DNA of 64,000 bases from CAIYPG01 sp903864555 (GCA_947474715.1 CANJJT010000001.1:220061-284060); one strand, 5' to 3'; shown: positions 15,740-24,416, counted from the first letter of the stretch. The notes: a model not told the origin generated them from the letters alone. A program made the numbers and translations.

Positions 15740-16234
15740 ATGAACAGCGATCACACGCACACGCATGACTGGAAGTACAACGGTATCCGCGTGGTGCACA
15801 GCAACGAGCTGGACATCAATACCGCGCAGACGCCGGGCATGAGCCGCGCCGCGGCCATCACCCATGCTCGCGCCGGCGCCGAGAAGCTCTGGGCCGGCAC
15901 CGTGGTGATCCATCCCAAGGCCAAGACCGGGGCCCACCACCATGGCCCCGTGGAAAGCGTCATCTACATCGTCAGTGGCAAGGCGCGCATGCGCTGGGGC
16001 GATCAACTGGAGTTCACTGCCGAAGCCGGCCCGGGTGATTTCATCTTTGTGCCGCCCTATGTGCCGCATCAGGAAATCAATGCCAACGACGATGAGCCGC
16101 TGTCCTGCGTGCTGGTGCGCAGTGGTCAGGAGCCGGTGGTGGTGAATCTGGACATCCCGATGGTGGAAAAGCCCGAGGAAGTGAGCTGGGTGGACAACAT
16201 TCATCCCGCGCCGCCTCCGAAGAAGGCGTGCTGA
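15740..16234 (+). CDS. cupin domain-containing protein
   Basis: A 164-residue single-cupin protein. The metal-binding motif 1 is seen as GAHHHGPVESVIYIVSGKARMRWG (two His, Glu, and a degenerate third His), and motif 2 as PGDFIFVPPYVPHQEINAN with the fourth ligand His. The N-terminus is His-rich (SDHTHTHDW). Cupins of this kind are often mannose-6-phosphate isomerase-like or dioxygenase-like metal enzymes; the reaction is not evident. It follows the Bug run on the same strand and is 165 nt before a second, divergent cupin. Confidence 0.87.
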   Translation: MNSDHTHTHDWKYNGIRVVHSNELDINTAQTPGMSRAAAITHARAGAEKLWAGTVVIHPKAKTGAHHHGPVESVIYIVSGKARMRWGDQLEFTAEAGPGDFIFVPPYVPHQEINANDDEPLSCVLVRSGQEPVVVNLDIPMVEKPEEVSWVDNIHPAPPPKKAC

Positions 16235-16399
16235 GCCGGCCATCTGGCAAGGCCCTCGCGCCGCGGGGGGCAGCAAGCGGGATGCCGATGCCTTGGCCGC
16301 TGCACCGTTCCATGGATGTGGATGGCATTCGTCACGCCGAACCTGTTGGCTATGCTCGGTGCGGCCTGGTCATCTGCATCCTGACCTGGAGGACTTTCT

Positions 16400-16891
16400 G
16401 TGAGCAAGCCTGAATCCGGAACCCGGCCCGTGGCGGTGCTGGCCGCCGATGTCGCGCCCCGCACCAAGCCCTCCAATTATCCCGAGCCCCATGCTTCGCG
16501 CATGGCCGGCCGCACCAAGCGCGCACTGGGCGAGGTGTTCGGCCTGGCCAATTTCGGGGTCAACCTCACGCGCCTGGCGCCGGGCGCCATGTCGGCGCTG
16601 CGCCACGCGCACACGGTGCAGGATGAATTCATCTACGTCCTGGAAGGCACGCCCACGCTGATCACCGATGCCGGCGAAACCCTGTTGCAGCCAGGCTGGT
16701 GCAGTGGCTTCAAGGCGGCCACCGGCGATGGTCACCATCTGGTCAATCGCTCCACCCGGGACGTGCTGTACCTGGAGATGGGCGACCGCCTGGCCGGGGA
16801 TGCCGCCAGCTATCCGGACGAGGACCTGCAGGTTGTCATGGCTGAAAATGGCCAGTGGCGGTTCAGCCACAAGGACGGCTCGCCGTACTAG
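16400..16891 (+). CDS. cupin domain-containing protein
   Basis: A 163-residue cupin starting at GTG 16400, chosen because TGGAGGA precedes it by 7 nt. The cupin core is SALRHAHTVQDEFIYVLEGTPTLITD and LLQPGWCSGFKAATGDGHHLVNRS, followed by DVLYLEMGDR. The proteins of this type (COG3837-like, MSKPES..NYPEPHASRMAGRTKRALGE opening) usually occur next to catabolic genes. Second cupin in a row; the two share the fold but little sequence. A thioesterase gene follows 71 nt downstream. Confidence 0.86.
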   Translation: MSKPESGTRPVAVLAADVAPRTKPSNYPEPHASRMAGRTKRALGEVFGLANFGVNLTRLAPGAMSALRHAHTVQDEFIYVLEGTPTLITDAGETLLQPGWCSGFKAATGDGHHLVNRSTRDVLYLEMGDRLAGDAASYPDEDLQVVMAENGQWRFSHKDGSPY

Positions 16892-16962
16892 CCCGGGGCC
16901 GGTGGTGGCAGTGGCGGACCGGGAGAGGCTTTTCATGCAGTTCGATTGGGAGTGAAGCAGCA

Positions 16963-17388
16963 ATGCCTATCTGGTTTGAACCGGTTTCGGTCAAGGAAGT
17001 GAATGAACGTGCCCAGGTCGGGATCGCCCGGGTCATCGGCCTGGAGATCACTGAATTTGGCGAGGATTACATCGCCGGGCGCATGCCGGTGGATGAGCGC
17101 ACCCGCCAGCCCTTCGGCATCCTGCACGGCGGTGCCAGCGTGGTGTTGGCCGAGACGCTGGCCTCCGTGGGCTGCAGCCGCACCCTGGACCGCAGCAAGT
17201 ACCGCGCGGTCGGCCTGGAGATCAATGCCAACCATCTGGCTGCGGCCAAGGACGGTTGGGTCACCGCAGTCGCGCGTCCGGTCCACCTGGGTCGCACCAC
17301 CCAGGTCTGGGACATCCGCATCACCAATGCCGAGGGCAAGCTGAGCTGCATCTCGCGCTGCACGATGGCGATCATCGAGCGCAAATAA
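16963..17388 (+). CDS. PaaI/YdiI-type hotdog thioesterase
   Basis: A 141-residue single hotdog-fold acyl-CoA thioesterase. The family motif is QPFGILHGGASVVLAETLASVG, where HGG starts the active-site helix and the Glu of LAE is the catalytic acid. Downstream VGLEINANHLAAAKDGWVTAVARPVHLGRTTQVWDI is the canonical strand pair. Members such as MenI/YdiI hydrolyse DHNA-CoA and aryl-CoA thioesters, and PaaI members release aromatic-CoA dead ends. It ends the plus-strand catabolic run and is convergent with the rRNA methyltransferase gene. Confidence 0.9.
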   Translation: MPIWFEPVSVKEVNERAQVGIARVIGLEITEFGEDYIAGRMPVDERTRQPFGILHGGASVVLAETLASVGCSRTLDRSKYRAVGLEINANHLAAAKDGWVTAVARPVHLGRTTQVWDIRITNAEGKLSCISRCTMAIIERK

Positions 17389-17403
17389 GCACTGCCCGGG
17401 GCG

Positions 17404-18669
17404 CTAGCCGGGTGCTTTGTCCTGCGCTTGCCCGCCGTCGCCTTCCCTGGGTTTGCGCAGGCTGCCTTCCTGCATGCGGTATTCGTACAGCCGGCATTCC
17501 AGCGGGCCGTTGAACAGCGGGGTGCGCTTGCTCGCATGCAGGCGGATCAGTTTGGCCAGTTCGGGATCGCCGGAGAACAGGTAGCAGCGCCATCCGCTGT
17601 AGCGTGCCTTCAGGGTATTGCCCAGCTGCGGGTAAAAGGCGGCCAGTTCATTGGTCTCGCCCAGACGCACGCCATAGGGCGGATTGGCGATCATCACCCC
17701 GCTGGCGGCCGGGGGCGGCATCTCCAGCACATCGCCCACGCCGAAGACCACGCTGCCCATGAGGCCTGCGGCCTCGAGGTTGTCGCGGGCTCGCTCGATT
17801 TCGCGCGGCGAACTGTCGCTGCCATAGATTTCCAGGGGCGACGATGGCGTGGCCGCGGCCAGCACCGCCTCGCGAAGCGCAGCCCAGCCGGCTGCATCGT
17901 GTCCGGCCAGGCGCTGGAAACCGAATTCCCGCCGCGCCCCGGGCGGCATGCCCAGCGCCAGCATGGCCGCCTCGATCAGCAGGGTGCCGCTGCCGCACAT
18001 CGGGTCATACAGGGTTTCACGGCGGTCCCAGCCGGATAGCATGACGATGCCGGCGGCGAGGTTTTCCTTCAGCGGTGCTTCGCCGACCTCGGTGCGCCAG
18101 CCACGCTTGTAGAGCGGCTCGCCGGAGGTGTCCAGATAGAGCGTGAAATGGGTGGCGTCGAGAAAGCCGTGCACGCGCACATCGGGATTGCGCGTGTCGA
18201 CGTCCGGGCGCTTGTCGAGCCGGGCGCGGAAGCGGTCGCAAACCGCGTCCTTGATGCGCAGTGTGAGGAAGTCCAGGCTGCGCAGCGGGCAGCGGATGGC
18301 ATTGACGTCCACGCGCAGGCTGCGCTCCACCCCGAACAGGGTTGGCCAGTCCACGGCGTGGGCGGCGTTGTAGACGTCCAGCTCGTTCTTGTAGGGCTTG
18401 TGCAGCAATTGCAGCAGCACGCGCGACGCGAGCCGAGAGCCCAGGTTGGCGCGCCAGCACAACTCCATGCTGCCGCGGAAGGACACGCCGCCGGGGACGG
18501 TGCGCAGATCGGCGGCGCCGAAGCCGCGCAATTCATCGGTGAGCAGGGCTTCCAGGCCGCGTGGGCAGGGGGCGAAGAACAAATGGCTGGTTTGCGGATT
18601 CAAGGTGTTTCCGGGATCATGGCTGGCGCAGCACCCGCAGGGACGACACCGGTCGTCAGGGTGTTGCAT
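17404..18669 (-). CDS. rlmL: THUMP-domain class I RNA methyltransferase (RlmL N-terminal half type)
   Basis: About 421 residues, homologous to the N-terminal half of E. coli RlmL, which makes m2G2445 in 23S rRNA; the C-terminal RlmK half is absent, as in many betaproteobacteria. An N-terminal ferredoxin-like/THUMP region (LFFAPCPRGLEALLTDEL, FRARLDKRPDVDTRNPDVRVHGFL) precedes the methyltransferase with YDPMCGSGTLLIEAAM (SAM motif) and the catalytic NPPYGVRLGE. The frame opens at 18690, but that ATG overlaps the start of the divergent TPR gene; ATG 18669 or TTG 18603 (just before NPQTSHLFF, with GGAA upstream) are better candidates. Confidence 0.88.
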   Translation of the reverse strand: MQHPDDRCRPCGCCASHDPGNTLNPQTSHLFFAPCPRGLEALLTDELRGFGAADLRTVPGGVSFRGSMELCWRANLGSRLASRVLLQLLHKPYKNELDVYNAAHAVDWPTLFGVERSLRVDVNAIRCPLRSLDFLTLRIKDAVCDRFRARLDKRPDVDTRNPDVRVHGFLDATHFTLYLDTSGEPLYKRGWRTEVGEAPLKENLAAGIVMLSGWDRRETLYDPMCGSGTLLIEAAMLALGMPPGARREFGFQRLAGHDAAGWAALREAVLAAATPSSPLEIYGSDSSPREIERARDNLEAAGLMGSVVFGVGDVLEMPPPAASGVMIANPPYGVRLGETNELAAFYPQLGNTLKARYSGWRCYLFSGDPELAKLIRLHASKRTPLFNGPLECRLYEYRMQEGSLRKPREGDGGQAQDKAPG

Positions 18670-18688
18670 GGTTACCTGACTATATCCC

Positions 18689-19765
18689 ATGTCCCAGATT
18701 GCAAGTGCTTCCGATGATGGCCTGGCCGAGGCGTGCGCCTTCTATGAGCGTGATGAACTCGAAGCGGCGGCGACAGCCTTCCAGCGTGTGCTCGAACTCG
18801 ATCCGGAGCATGTCGAGGCCCGCTACAAGCTGGCCAATTCCCTGAAGGGCCTGAACCGGCTGGAGGCGGCGGCGGTGCAGTATCGCGGCGTGCTGGCGCG
18901 CAACCCGCATCATGCCGAGTCGCTCAATAATGTCGGCGCCATCTATCAGGCTGATGAGCTGTTCGACACCGCCGAGACCTGTTATTGGCAGGCTATCTGG
19001 TACAAGCCCGGCCTGGCTCCGCCCTATGTCAACCTCGGGCGCATCCTGCAGGGCCAGGGGCGCCATGAGGTCGCCGCGGAGATTTATCAGCGTGCGCTTG
19101 ATCAGGGCCTGGATGCCGGGCTGTTCGGCCATCTGCTAGCGGCGCTGAAAGGGCAAGGCGCGGCCCGGGCGCCGCAGAACTATGTGCGCGAGACCTTCGA
19201 CGCCTTTGCCGCCGGTTTCGAGCAGCGCGTGGTGGCTGAACTGGGCTATCGCGTGCCCGGGTTGCTGGCCGATATGGTGAAACCGCTGCTGGCCGCCGGC
19301 CCTGCAGTACTCGACCTGGGCTGCGGCACCGGACTGGCAGGCGAGGCCCTGCGCGCGACCGGCGCCAGCCTGACCGGCGTGGACCTGTCGCCGCGCATGC
19401 TGGAAATCGCCGCGGCCAAGGGCTGCTACCAGGCGCTGCATGAGGCCGAAGTGGTGACCTGGCTGCAGCAATCCCCATCCGCCGCCTTCGATCTGGTGAT
19501 GGCCGCCGACGTGTTCATCTACATCGGCGATCTGGAGGCGGTGTTTGCCGGCGTCAGGCGGGTGTTGCGTGCCGGTGGGCTGTTCGCCTTCTCGGTGGAG
19601 GCCTGTGCCGAGGGCAATTATCGCCTGCTGGAGACCGGGCGTTATGCGCAGTCGCCAGGCTATGTCACCGCGCTGGCGGCCCGCCATGGTTTCAGCCTCC
19701 GGCATGGCGAGCCGGCCGGTGTTCGGGCCGGCATAGACGGCAACCTCTACCTGCTGGCCTTGTGA
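18689..19765 (+). CDS. TPR repeat-class I SAM methyltransferase fusion protein
   Basis: A 358-residue protein. Residues 8-150 hold about four tetratricopeptide repeats (AATAFQRVLELDPEHVEARYKLAN, AAVQYRGVLARNPHHAESLNNVG, and so on). Residues 170-358 form a class I methyltransferase with motif I AVLDLGCGTGLAGEAL, GVDLSPRMLEIAAAKG, and FDLVMAADVFIYIGDL. Such fusions are annotated as predicted TPR-type methyltransferases; the substrate is unknown, possibly a protein recruited by the TPR domain. The ATG at 18689 lies within the ATG region of the divergent rlmL-like frame, so the promoters overlap. It is not obviously in an operon. Confidence 0.86.
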   Translation: MSQIASASDDGLAEACAFYERDELEAAATAFQRVLELDPEHVEARYKLANSLKGLNRLEAAAVQYRGVLARNPHHAESLNNVGAIYQADELFDTAETCYWQAIWYKPGLAPPYVNLGRILQGQGRHEVAAEIYQRALDQGLDAGLFGHLLAALKGQGAARAPQNYVRETFDAFAAGFEQRVVAELGYRVPGLLADMVKPLLAAGPAVLDLGCGTGLAGEALRATGASLTGVDLSPRMLEIAAAKGCYQALHEAEVVTWLQQSPSAAFDLVMAADVFIYIGDLEAVFAGVRRVLRAGGLFAFSVEACAEGNYRLLETGRYAQSPGYVTALAARHGFSLRHGEPAGVRAGIDGNLYLLAL

Positions 19766-19816
19766 GCCGGCCACCCCGCCTGGAACGCAGGATGCCTGCA
19801 GACAGTGGCGAAAGGC

Positions 19817-19846
19817 TTAACACTGCTTTACATTACGGCCCATAAC
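19817..19846 (+). promoter_or_regulatory. possible promoter for duplicated membrane protein gene
   Basis: TTAACA at 19817 and CATAAC at 19841 are imperfect -35 and -10 elements separated by 18 bp in an AT-richer patch 48 nt before the next gene. Suggestive only. Confidence 0.3.
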
Positions 19847-19893
19847 AAGCAAGCGGGCGCCGACTTCTGCGGCCGTGAGGGAGAACAAATCCG

Positions 19894-20466
19894 ATGAACA
19901 AGTACCAGTGGATCACGCTGACTGCAGCGCTGGTCAATCTCGCCCTGGTGTGGCTTTTTCCGCCCTTTGACTATCTCTCGGCAACGCGCAACAACGTGCC
20001 GACCTTCGACGGTTTCCATTTCCGTTTCGGCGATGCCGGCGTCAACCTGCAGATCAATGCCAACTTCCTGCAACTGGAGTATTTCGTCATCCTGTTGAAC
20101 GCCGCCATCGCCTGGCTGCTGTTCAAGTCGCGCGGCGCGGCCAAGGCTGCCCCGCGGAAGAAGATCGACTGGCAGCGCATCGTGCTGATCGGCGTCGGTC
20201 TCAACCTGATGCTGGTGCTGTTGTTTCCGCCCATGGAGAATTTCTACGCCGTGAGCCGTGCTGCGCTGCCCAGCTTCGATGGTTTCTATTTCCTCTTCGG
20301 TGACCACGGTGCCCGCACCATCGTCACGCAGCTGCTCTATATCGAGGTGATTTTCGTGCTGGTCAACGGTGCCATCCTGTGGCTGCTGTTCCGCAAGACC
20401 CGGGACGATGTTTCAGACGCGGTGCTGGCGGCCATGGCCCGGGAAATGAACCGGGTCAAGCGCTAG
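19894..20466 (+). CDS. conserved membrane protein of unknown function with internal duplication
   Basis: A 190-residue protein with about four hydrophobic segments in two tandem halves. Residues 12-47 (LVNLALVWLFPPFDYLSA, then VPTFDGFHFRFGD) align with residues 102-137 (LNLMLVLLFPPMENFYAV, then LPSFDGFYFLFGD), each followed by a second hydrophobic segment ending WLLF plus basic residues. It therefore looks like a fused duplication of a two-helix unit. The repeated LFPP and FDGF motifs probably face the same side of the membrane. No function is known to me. The neighbour genes (TPR-methyltransferase and GNAT) do not suggest one. Confidence 0.8.
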   Translation: MNKYQWITLTAALVNLALVWLFPPFDYLSATRNNVPTFDGFHFRFGDAGVNLQINANFLQLEYFVILLNAAIAWLLFKSRGAAKAAPRKKIDWQRIVLIGVGLNLMLVLLFPPMENFYAVSRAALPSFDGFYFLFGDHGARTIVTQLLYIEVIFVLVNGAILWLLFRKTRDDVSDAVLAAMAREMNRVKR

Positions 20467-20491
20467 GGCAGCGGCAAGTCGGCAGGGTCTT

Positions 20492-21019
20492 TCAACTCTC
20501 TGAGGGTGGCGCTGGCAGTCGCCACTGCACGTCGGCAATGCCGGGCTTGCGCAATTCCTTGAGCATGCGCAGCGCCATTTCACGCCCCCGGTAATAGCCG
20601 GGAATGTAAGCGGTCTCGTTGAACCCCAGGCTGCGGTAGAAGCGCCGCGCGCCCTGATTGGCTGCGCGCAACTCCAGGTGGATGGCGGCGATGCCGGCAG
20701 TACTGGCCGATTCGCTGAGCCATTCCAGCATGCGCCGTCCCAGACCCAGGCGACGGTGTGCCGGCTGGACGGCGAGCAGCGACAGGTGGGCATGCTCGTC
20801 GCCGAACTGCATGATGGCAAAGGCGACGACCTGGTCGCTGCCGTGCACGCGGTCAGTGACAACCAGGGTGGTGGTGTCCGGATGTTGCAGGGCCGTTTCG
20901 ACCCGTTGCAGATTCCAGGTCCAGCCCAGTCCGGACTCGATCAGGTCGCGCGACATCAGGGCGATGTGTCGGGCATCGGCGGGCACTGCAGGTCGCAGGG
21001 TGATGTGCGCTTGTCCCAT
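20492..21019 (-). CDS. GNAT family N-acetyltransferase
   Basis: A 175-residue acetyltransferase. It shows LRPAVPADARHIALMSRDLIESG, the core strand LSLLAVQPAHRRLGLGRRMLEWL with the acetyl-CoA pyrophosphate loop RRLGLG, and IHLELRAANQGARRFYRSLGFNETAYIPGYYRG, the typical RimI-like C-terminal motif. It may acetylate a protein N-terminus or a small amine. The gene is convergent with the duplicated membrane protein and upstream of nothing obvious; hemJ lies behind it on the same strand. Confidence 0.9.
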   Translation of the reverse strand: MGQAHITLRPAVPADARHIALMSRDLIESGLGWTWNLQRVETALQHPDTTTLVVTDRVHGSDQVVAFAIMQFGDEHAHLSLLAVQPAHRRLGLGRRMLEWLSESASTAGIAAIHLELRAANQGARRFYRSLGFNETAYIPGYYRGREMALRMLKELRKPGIADVQWRLPAPPSES

Positions 21020-21097
21020 GGGTCAGTCACCGGAAGACGTCATCAGAATAGCCTATGGGTTGGTGGCGCCAGCGACTGCAAGGACCGGGTCAGAGGG

Positions 21098-21517
21098 TCA
21101 GAATGGCTTGACCACCACCAGGATGACGATGGCGAGCAGGAAAGCCACCGGCACTTCATTGAACCAGCGAAACCATACATGGCCGCGGGTGTTGCGGCCG
21201 TCGCGAAAGTCCTTCAGCAGGCGGCCGCACCACAGGTGGTAGCCCACCAGCAGCGCCACCAGTGCCAGTTTGGCGTGCAGCCAGCCGGTGCCCAGGCCCT
21301 GGAACCAGCCCAGCCACAGCCACAGGCCGAAGGCGATGGTGAGCACCGCCCCGGGGGTCATGATGCCGTAGTAGAGCTTGCGCTCCATGATCCTGAAGCG
21401 CTCGATGCCGGCCTGGTCTTCGGTCATGGCGTGATAGACGAACAGTCGCGGCAGATAGAACAGGCCGGCAAACCAGGTCACCATGAAAACGATGTGCAGG
21501 GATTTGACCCAGAGCAT
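21098..21517 (-). CDS. hemJ: HemJ-type protoporphyrinogen IX oxidase
   Basis: A 139-residue membrane protein with four predicted helices. It matches HemJ (UPF0093): N-terminal LWVKSLHIVFMVTWFAGLFYLPRLFVYH with the conserved His near residue 8, then RFRIMERKLYYGIMTPGAVLTIAFGLWLW, WLHAKLALVALLVGYH and WFRWFNEVPVAFLLAIVILVVVKPF. HemJ oxidises protoporphyrinogen IX to protoporphyrin IX in haem biosynthesis in organisms lacking HemG/HemY. The frame extends to 21646, but the upstream part has no homology and overlaps the ABC permease gene, so ATG 21517 is used. Confidence 0.93.
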   Translation of the reverse strand: MLWVKSLHIVFMVTWFAGLFYLPRLFVYHAMTEDQAGIERFRIMERKLYYGIMTPGAVLTIAFGLWLWLGWFQGLGTGWLHAKLALVALLVGYHLWCGRLLKDFRDGRNTRGHVWFRWFNEVPVAFLLAIVILVVVKPF

Positions 21518-21566
21518 AGGGACAGCTTTCCTTATCGGCCTGTACTGCGTATGCGGAGAACCAAGC

Positions 21567-22346
21567 TTACTGCAACAGCCTGCGCCGATACAGCACGATG
21601 GCGGCGTAGAAGGCGATGACGGCGTAGGCCAGCAGCACGCCCGCATGCAGCGCGATGTCGGCCGGCACCTGGCCCTGCAGCAGCGGTCGCACTAGCAGCG
21701 TGGCGTGCGAGAGCGGCAGCAGCATGGCCAGGGCATGCAGCGGCCCCGGCAGCTGCTCGATCGGGAAGAACACGCCGCACAGCATGGCCATGGGCGTGAT
21801 CACCAGGGTGAAGTAGTACATGAAGAAATCGTAACTGGGCGAGAGCGCGGTGATGGTCAGTCCCAGTGCGGCAAAACAAAGGCCGATGAGGGGAATCACG
21901 GCCAGCACCCACAGCGACAGCGGCGAGCTGGCCAGGCCCAGTGCCCACACCACCACCAGGATGGCCAGTCCGGAGAGGAAACTCTTGCTGGTGGTCCATG
22001 CCAGCTCGGCCAGCACCACGTCCTCCAGTTGCAGGGGGGCATTCATGATGGCGTCCCAGGTGCGTTGCACATGCATGCGCGAGAAGGCCGAATACAGTGA
22101 CTCGAAGGTGGCGCTGTTGGCGGTGGAGAAACACACCGTGCCGGCGGCCAGGAAGGCGATGTAGGACACGCCGCCCATCTCCGGCACCAGTGAGCCTAGC
22201 CCGTAGCCCAGCCCCAGCATGTAGATCATCGGGTCCGCCAGGTTGCCCAGCACCGAGGGCACGGCGAGCTTGCGCCATACCAGGAAATTGCGCTGCCATA
22301 CCGGCCAGAAGCGCAGGCTGAGCGTGGGTGGCCGCCAGGGGTTCAT
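21567..22346 (-). CDS. ABC-2 type transporter permease (NodJ-like)
   Basis: A 259-residue permease with six predicted helices, of the NodJ/ABC-2 exporter family. Seen are the cytoplasmic N-terminus with WQRNFLVWRKLAVPSVLGNLADPMIYMLGLGYGLG, HVQRTWDAIMNAPLQLEDVVLAE (the amphipathic coupling region), and ITPMAMLCGVFFPIEQLPGPLHALAMLLPLSHAT, the typical ABC-2 signature. NodIJ export lipo-chitin oligosaccharides in rhizobia; the homologues widespread in non-nodulating betaproteobacteria are of unknown substrate. It is translated 10 nt behind its ATPase. Confidence 0.92.
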   Translation of the reverse strand: MNPWRPPTLSLRFWPVWQRNFLVWRKLAVPSVLGNLADPMIYMLGLGYGLGSLVPEMGGVSYIAFLAAGTVCFSTANSATFESLYSAFSRMHVQRTWDAIMNAPLQLEDVVLAELAWTTSKSFLSGLAILVVVWALGLASSPLSLWVLAVIPLIGLCFAALGLTITALSPSYDFFMYYFTLVITPMAMLCGVFFPIEQLPGPLHALAMLLPLSHATLLVRPLLQGQVPADIALHAGVLLAYAVIAFYAAIVLYRRRLLQ

Positions 22347-22356
22347 CCGGATGGCC

Positions 22357-23334
22357 TCAATCGCGCAGATCGCGGCCGGTCAGCCGCAGGAACACATCTT
22401 CGAGGTTGGCCGGCCGGCGCAGGAAGCGCATGCCGGGCTCGCCTTCGAGCAGCGCCAGCAGCGGATGGGCATCCTCGGCGTAGCAGAACACCGTCTCGCC
22501 GCTGACCTCGACACGCCGTGCCAGTGGCGCCAGGCGCGTCTTGTTGCGCTCGGCCCAGGCGGGCGCGTCGTCGCCGTAGGCTTCGACCACCTCCGGCTCG
22601 ATGTGCTGGCGTATCAGCTCGCGCGGGCTGTCCTCGGCGACGATGCGGCCGTGGTCCACGATGGCCAGGCGGTCGCACAGGCGCTCGGCCTCGTCCATGA
22701 AATGGGTGGTGAGCACGATGGTTTTGCCCTGCCCCATGAGGGTTTTCATGCGTGCCCAGATCAGGTGGCGTGCCTGCGGATCGAGGCCGGTGGTGGGCTC
22801 ATCCATGAAGAGGATCTCCGGGTCGTTGACCAGTGCGCGCACCAGCGTCAGCCGGCGTTTCATGCCGCCAGAAAGCTCGCGTATGCGCATCTCGCCGCGG
22901 CCGGCCAGCCCGGCAAACTCCAGCAGTGCCGGGATGCGAGAGCGCATGTGGCTGCTGCCCAGGCCGAAGTAGCGCGCGAACACCAGCAGGTTCTCGCTGA
23001 CGCTGAAGTCCGGGTCGAGATTGTCCATTTGCGGCACCACGCCCACGCGCATGCGTGCCTCGCGTGCATGCTCGGGCACCGCATGGCCGAGCAGGCGGAT
23101 GCTGCCGCCGTCGGGTTCGGTCAGGCCCAGGGCCAGACGCAGCGTGGTGGTCTTGCCCGCCCCGTTGGGGCCCAGCAGGCCGAAACAGCGGCCGCGTGGC
23201 ACATCGAAGGAGAGGCCGCGCACCACTTCCGTTGTGCCGTAGGATTTGCGCAGGTCCCGCACCTGCAGCACGGCATCCGCGGTGGCCGGTGCGGCTTCAG
23301 CACCGGGGGCAACCACTGCCGTCATCGATCCCAT
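22357..23334 (-). CDS. ABC transporter ATP-binding protein (NodI-like)
   Basis: A 325-residue ATPase with Walker A GLLGPNGAGKTTTLRLALG, Q-loop PQMDNLDPDFSV, signature LSGGMKRRL, Walker B ILFMDEPTTGLDP and the H-loop TTHFMDEAERL. A C-terminal extension ends LRRPANLEDVFLRLTGRDLRD, typical of NodI/DrrA-type exporters. It energises the adjacent permease. The frame starts at ATG 23334, overlapping the upstream hydrolase gene by 13 nt; an in-frame ATG at 23325 would give an exact ATGA coupling with the hydrolase stop and may be the real start. Confidence 0.94.
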   Translation of the reverse strand: MGSMTAVVAPGAEAAPATADAVLQVRDLRKSYGTTEVVRGLSFDVPRGRCFGLLGPNGAGKTTTLRLALGLTEPDGGSIRLLGHAVPEHAREARMRVGVVPQMDNLDPDFSVSENLLVFARYFGLGSSHMRSRIPALLEFAGLAGRGEMRIRELSGGMKRRLTLVRALVNDPEILFMDEPTTGLDPQARHLIWARMKTLMGQGKTIVLTTHFMDEAERLCDRLAIVDHGRIVAEDSPRELIRQHIEPEVVEAYGDDAPAWAERNKTRLAPLARRVEVSGETVFCYAEDAHPLLALLEGEPGMRFLRRPANLEDVFLRLTGRDLRD

Positions 23335-23987
23335 GACCCCTGGATGATGGTCCTGATCATGCCGAGCTTGCGATGGAAGAAATGGTCGGCGCCGGGGACC
23401 AGCGACACCGGCAGGTTCTGCGTCTCCGCCCAGGTGAGCACATTGGCCAGGGGCACGGTGCTGTCCTGATCGCCATGGATGAGGATGGTGTTGGCGGGCA
23501 CCGCGGCCGGGTCGTAGCTGCGATCCTCGGTGACGCGTCCGACAGCGGTGGCCACCAGCACCAGCCGCTCGGCGGGCGTGCCGGCATCGGCGAGCCGCCG
23601 TGCCACGCGCGTCTGGATCCAGCCGCCGAAGGAGAATCCGGCCAGCACCACCGGCAGCGAACCGTACTGCTGCCTGGCGTATTCCAGGACGGCGAGCATG
23701 TCATCGGTTTCGCCGGTACCCTGGTCGTGGCTGCCCTCGGTCTGGCCGACGCCGCGGAAGTTGGGTCGCATTGCCACGTAGCCCAGTTCGGCAAAGGTGC
23801 GCGCCAGGGTCTGCGCCACCTTGTTGTCCAGTGTGCCCCCGTACAGGGGATGGGGGTGGGCGATCAGCGCGATGCCGCGCGGGGCCGCAGCGGCAGCGGC
23901 TTCCGGCGCGTCGATCACCACCTCGATGCGGCCGGTTGCGCCGGGAACGAAGATCTGCTCGGCGTTGCCGCGGCCGGGAAACTGCAT
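23322..23987 (-). CDS. alpha/beta hydrolase
   Basis: A 221-residue small alpha/beta-hydrolase. The nucleophile elbow is AGFSFGGW (Ser), the acid lies in ILIHGDQDSTVP, and the base is the His of VPGADHFFHRKLG, so the triad is complete. The N-terminal ALIAHPHPLYGGTLDNKVAQTLA motif identifies the widespread COG2945 group of predicted esterases. Substrate unknown. It is directly coupled to the NodI-like ATPase and lies 18 nt behind a [2Fe-2S] ferredoxin-like gene, an order seen in other betaproteobacteria. Confidence 0.9.
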   Translation of the reverse strand: MQFPGRGNAEQIFVPGATGRIEVVIDAPEAAAAAAPRGIALIAHPHPLYGGTLDNKVAQTLARTFAELGYVAMRPNFRGVGQTEGSHDQGTGETDDMLAVLEYARQQYGSLPVVLAGFSFGGWIQTRVARRLADAGTPAERLVLVATAVGRVTEDRSYDPAAVPANTILIHGDQDSTVPLANVLTWAETQNLPVSLVPGADHFFHRKLGMIRTIIQGSWDR

Positions 23988-24005
23988 GGGTGGAACCTGC
24001 GCCTG

Positions 24006-24314
24006 CTAGATCTTCAGGCGCTCGACGACACGGCCGTTCTGCAGATGCTCCGTGACGATTTCGTCGATGTCTTCCTTGTCGACATAGGTGTACCAGGTCT
24101 CGTTGGGGTAGACCACCAGCACCGGGCCTTCATCGCAGCGGTCCAGGCAGCCGGCCATGTTGACGCGCACCTTGCCTTCGCCGGACAGGCCGAGTTCCTT
24201 GACCTTCTTCTTGGCGTAGTCACGGACTTCGCTGGCACCGTTGTCATTGCAGCATCGTTCGCCGTTCTGGCGCTGGTTGCAGCAGAAAAACACATGATGC
24301 GAGTAGTAGCTCAT
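24006..24314 (-). CDS. thioredoxin-like [2Fe-2S] ferredoxin
   Basis: A 102-residue protein of the thioredoxin-like ferredoxin group (COG3411). Cluster-ligand cysteines are in VFFCCNQRQNGERCC and VNMAGCLDRCDEGPVLVVYP, the C-x(n)-C and CLDRC pattern of the family. It is a soluble electron carrier of undefined partner. It heads a tight cluster with the hydrolase and ABC genes; a perfect TATAAT box lies 35 nt upstream. Confidence 0.92.
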   Translation of the reverse strand: MSYYSHHVFFCCNQRQNGERCCNDNGASEVRDYAKKKVKELGLSGEGKVRVNMAGCLDRCDEGPVLVVYPNETWYTYVDKEDIDEIVTEHLQNGRVVERLKI

Positions 24315-24348
24315 GAGTGGTATGTCCGGAAGGGAAGAAGGAGGATCG

Positions 24349-24354
24349 ATTATA
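24349..24354 (-). promoter_or_regulatory. -10 box TATAAT for ferredoxin gene cluster
   Basis: Read on the minus strand this is a perfect TATAAT, 35 nt before the ferredoxin start, within an otherwise GC-rich gap. The -35 region at the right distance (GACTGG-like) is poor. Confidence 0.45.
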
Positions 24355-24416
24355 CAAGCCGCTTCCCTGTGCCAGTCCTCCGGGCCGGCCGGTGGATCGC
24401 CCCCGAGAAGGCTTGC

